From Psychrilyobacter sp. (lineage in GTDB: Bacteria > Fusobacteriota > Fusobacteriia > Fusobacteriales > Fusobacteriaceae): a stretch of 6,628 bases of DNA. The DNA lies in contig JAUXGP010000093.1 of the NCBI GenBank assembly GCA_030621995.1, positions 1 to 6,628 of the forward strand, given 5' to 3'. Of the stretch, positions 5,905 to 6,628 are shown piece by piece. The notes below the pieces were generated by a model. The model was not told where the DNA came from, searched no databases, and was given only the letters and a program-made list of their open reading frames with translations. The translations under genes and the position numbers were made by a program. Every line of letters starts with the position of its first letter. Within the stretch, counting starts at the first letter, position 1.

Positions 5905-6207
5905 TTATTCCTCTACAGCTTTTGCTTCCTCTGTATGTTTTATCTCTTCTATAGTTTCGTTGTATTTTTTTATAACAATTTCTGTTAAAATTCTTCTTAA
6001 ATCCGGTGTGATAGGATGAGCTATATCCTTAAATTCACCATTGGGCATCTTTCTAGATGGCATAGCCACAAACATCCCTTTTTGACCATCGATAACCTTT
6101 AACCCGTGAATAACAAAGCTGCCATCCAATGTGATGTCTGCATAAGCTTTTAACTTTAATTCATTTTCATTTTTTACCGTTCTCAGTCTTACATCTGTAA
6201 TATTCAT
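5905..6207 (-). CDS. spoVG: SpoVG family regulator
   Basis: 100 residues, the normal length for SpoVG. Family features: MNITDVRLR at the N-terminus, FVIHGLKVIDGQKGMFVAMP (31-50), SRKMPNGEFKDIAHPI (51-66), and a C-terminal helix with an acidic tail. SpoVG proteins are small dimeric nucleic-acid-binding regulators. They were first known from Bacillus sporulation and septation control, but they are widespread in non-sporulating bacteria including Borrelia, Staphylococcus and Fusobacteria, where they bind DNA and RNA. The basic Arg52-Lys53 pair lies where the family has its nucleic-acid-binding basic residues. The ribosome binding site AAGGAGAG (6215-6222) precedes the ATG by 7 bases. It lies 25 bases downstream of ispE with no promoter or terminator between, matching the ispE-to-spoVG gene order known in Firmicutes. 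Targets in this organism cannot be told from the sequence. Confidence 0.96.
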   Translation of the reverse strand: MNITDVRLRTVKNENELKLKAYADITLDGSFVIHGLKVIDGQKGMFVAMPSRKMPNGEFKDIAHPITPDLRRILTEIVIKKYNETIEEIKHTEEAKAVEE

Positions 6208-6232
6208 TTTAGTACTCTCCTTTTTAGTTTAT

Positions 6233-6628
6233 TCAAAGAAAACTACATATTTCAACTTTGCAGCCCTCCATTGTTGTTTTTATTTTGTAATACACTCGAT
6301 CTATATTATCTTTCCTTACAAAAGTATAATAACAACTGCCACTACCAGACATATGAAACTTCATATCCTGATCTTTCTCCAATTTTTTTAAAGTTTTTCT
6401 AAAATTTATTATATTTTTATCCTCCACTAACAACCCCTGTTCCAAATGATTCTCTAGATAATTTTCCAGGTCATCTAAATTACCAGACTTCATTCCTTCT
6501 ATAATTTTATCTATGTCAGCATCTTTTTTATCCTCTAATTTAGCATAATTTTTATATGCCGCTACAGTGCCTACACCAAAATCCGGCTTTATCAAAATTA
6601 TTTTATCTTTTATATTATTTTCTATTAC
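6233..6628 (-). CDS. ispE: 4-diphosphocytidyl-2-C-methyl-D-erythritol kinase, C-terminal part (5' partial)
   Basis: 131 residues are visible; the frame stays open to the window edge, so the N-terminal half or more of the protein (whole family about 280-290 residues) is missing. This GHMP-family kinase phosphorylates CDP-methylerythritol in the MEP isoprenoid pathway. Two landmarks identify it: IKPDFGVGTVAAY (13-25), matching the conserved IspE segment usually read as KPDFGVST followed by a short helix, and MSGSGSCYYTFV (93-104), the third GHMP kinase motif, here with Ser-Cys where Pro-Thr or Ser-Thr is more common. A TTG at 6595 is internal and not a start, because conserved residues continue upstream of it. 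The spoVG neighbour supports the identification. Pyrimidine- and ATP-binding motifs of the first half cannot be checked here. Confidence 0.88.
   Translation of the reverse strand, partial: VIENNIKDKIILIKPDFGVGTVAAYKNYAKLEDKKDADIDKIIEGMKSGNLDDLENYLENHLEQGLLVEDKNIINFRKTLKKLEKDQDMKFHMSGSGSCYYTFVRKDNIDRVYYKIKTTMEGCKVEICSFL

Overview
The window looks like chromosomal DNA from an AT-rich, Gram-negative, anaerobe-type bacterium, most likely a member of the Fusobacteriota (Ilyobacter, Propionigenium, Psychrilyobacter or Cetobacterium-like). This is inference. It rests on SpoVG next to IspE (a neighbourhood shared with Firmicutes) occurring together with envelope proteins of Gram-negative type: an LTxxQ (Spy/CpxP-like) exported protein and an SLH plus coiled-coil exported protein. 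Strong AGGAGG-type ribosome binding sites and short T-tailed terminators fit this. No tRNA, rRNA, CRISPR array, insertion sequence or phage gene is visible, and no gap between genes exceeds 300 bases.

Layout. (1) Bases 1-528 (+) hold the 3' part of a fusion gene: a rhodanese sulfurtransferase domain joined to a CsoR/CstR-family repressor domain. Its two cysteines match the persulfide-sensing CstR type rather than copper-sensing CsoR. It ends at a strong terminator. (2) Convergent to it, 650-1162 (-) encodes an exported LTxxQ protein with a Met/His/Gly/Asn-rich tail in which histidines fall exactly every ten residues. Its upstream region has a 7-4-7 direct repeat resembling an OmpR/PhoB-type operator. 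(3) 1350-3172 (-) is a probable two-gene unit: a small exported SLH/coiled-coil protein, then glucose-6-phosphate isomerase (pgi), with a clear sigma70-type promoter in front and a terminator behind. (4) Divergent from it, 3437-5819 (+) is the proline operon proB-proA, with an extended -10 promoter and a 21-base AT palindrome upstream. (5) 5905-6628 (-) is the 3' part of ispE followed by spoVG, converging on proA across a shared bidirectional terminator.

How the genes work together. ProB and ProA catalyse the first two steps of proline synthesis from glutamate (proC is not in the window). Pgi links glycolysis and sugar-phosphate supply. IspE belongs to the MEP isoprenoid pathway. SpoVG is a nucleic-acid-binding regulator. 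The most unusual gene is the rhodanese-CstR fusion at the left edge: it places a sulfur-transfer module on the same chain as a putative persulfide-responsive repressor. The rest is mainly conserved housekeeping DNA with two less ordinary envelope proteins. I do not see a complete undescribed multi-gene system here.
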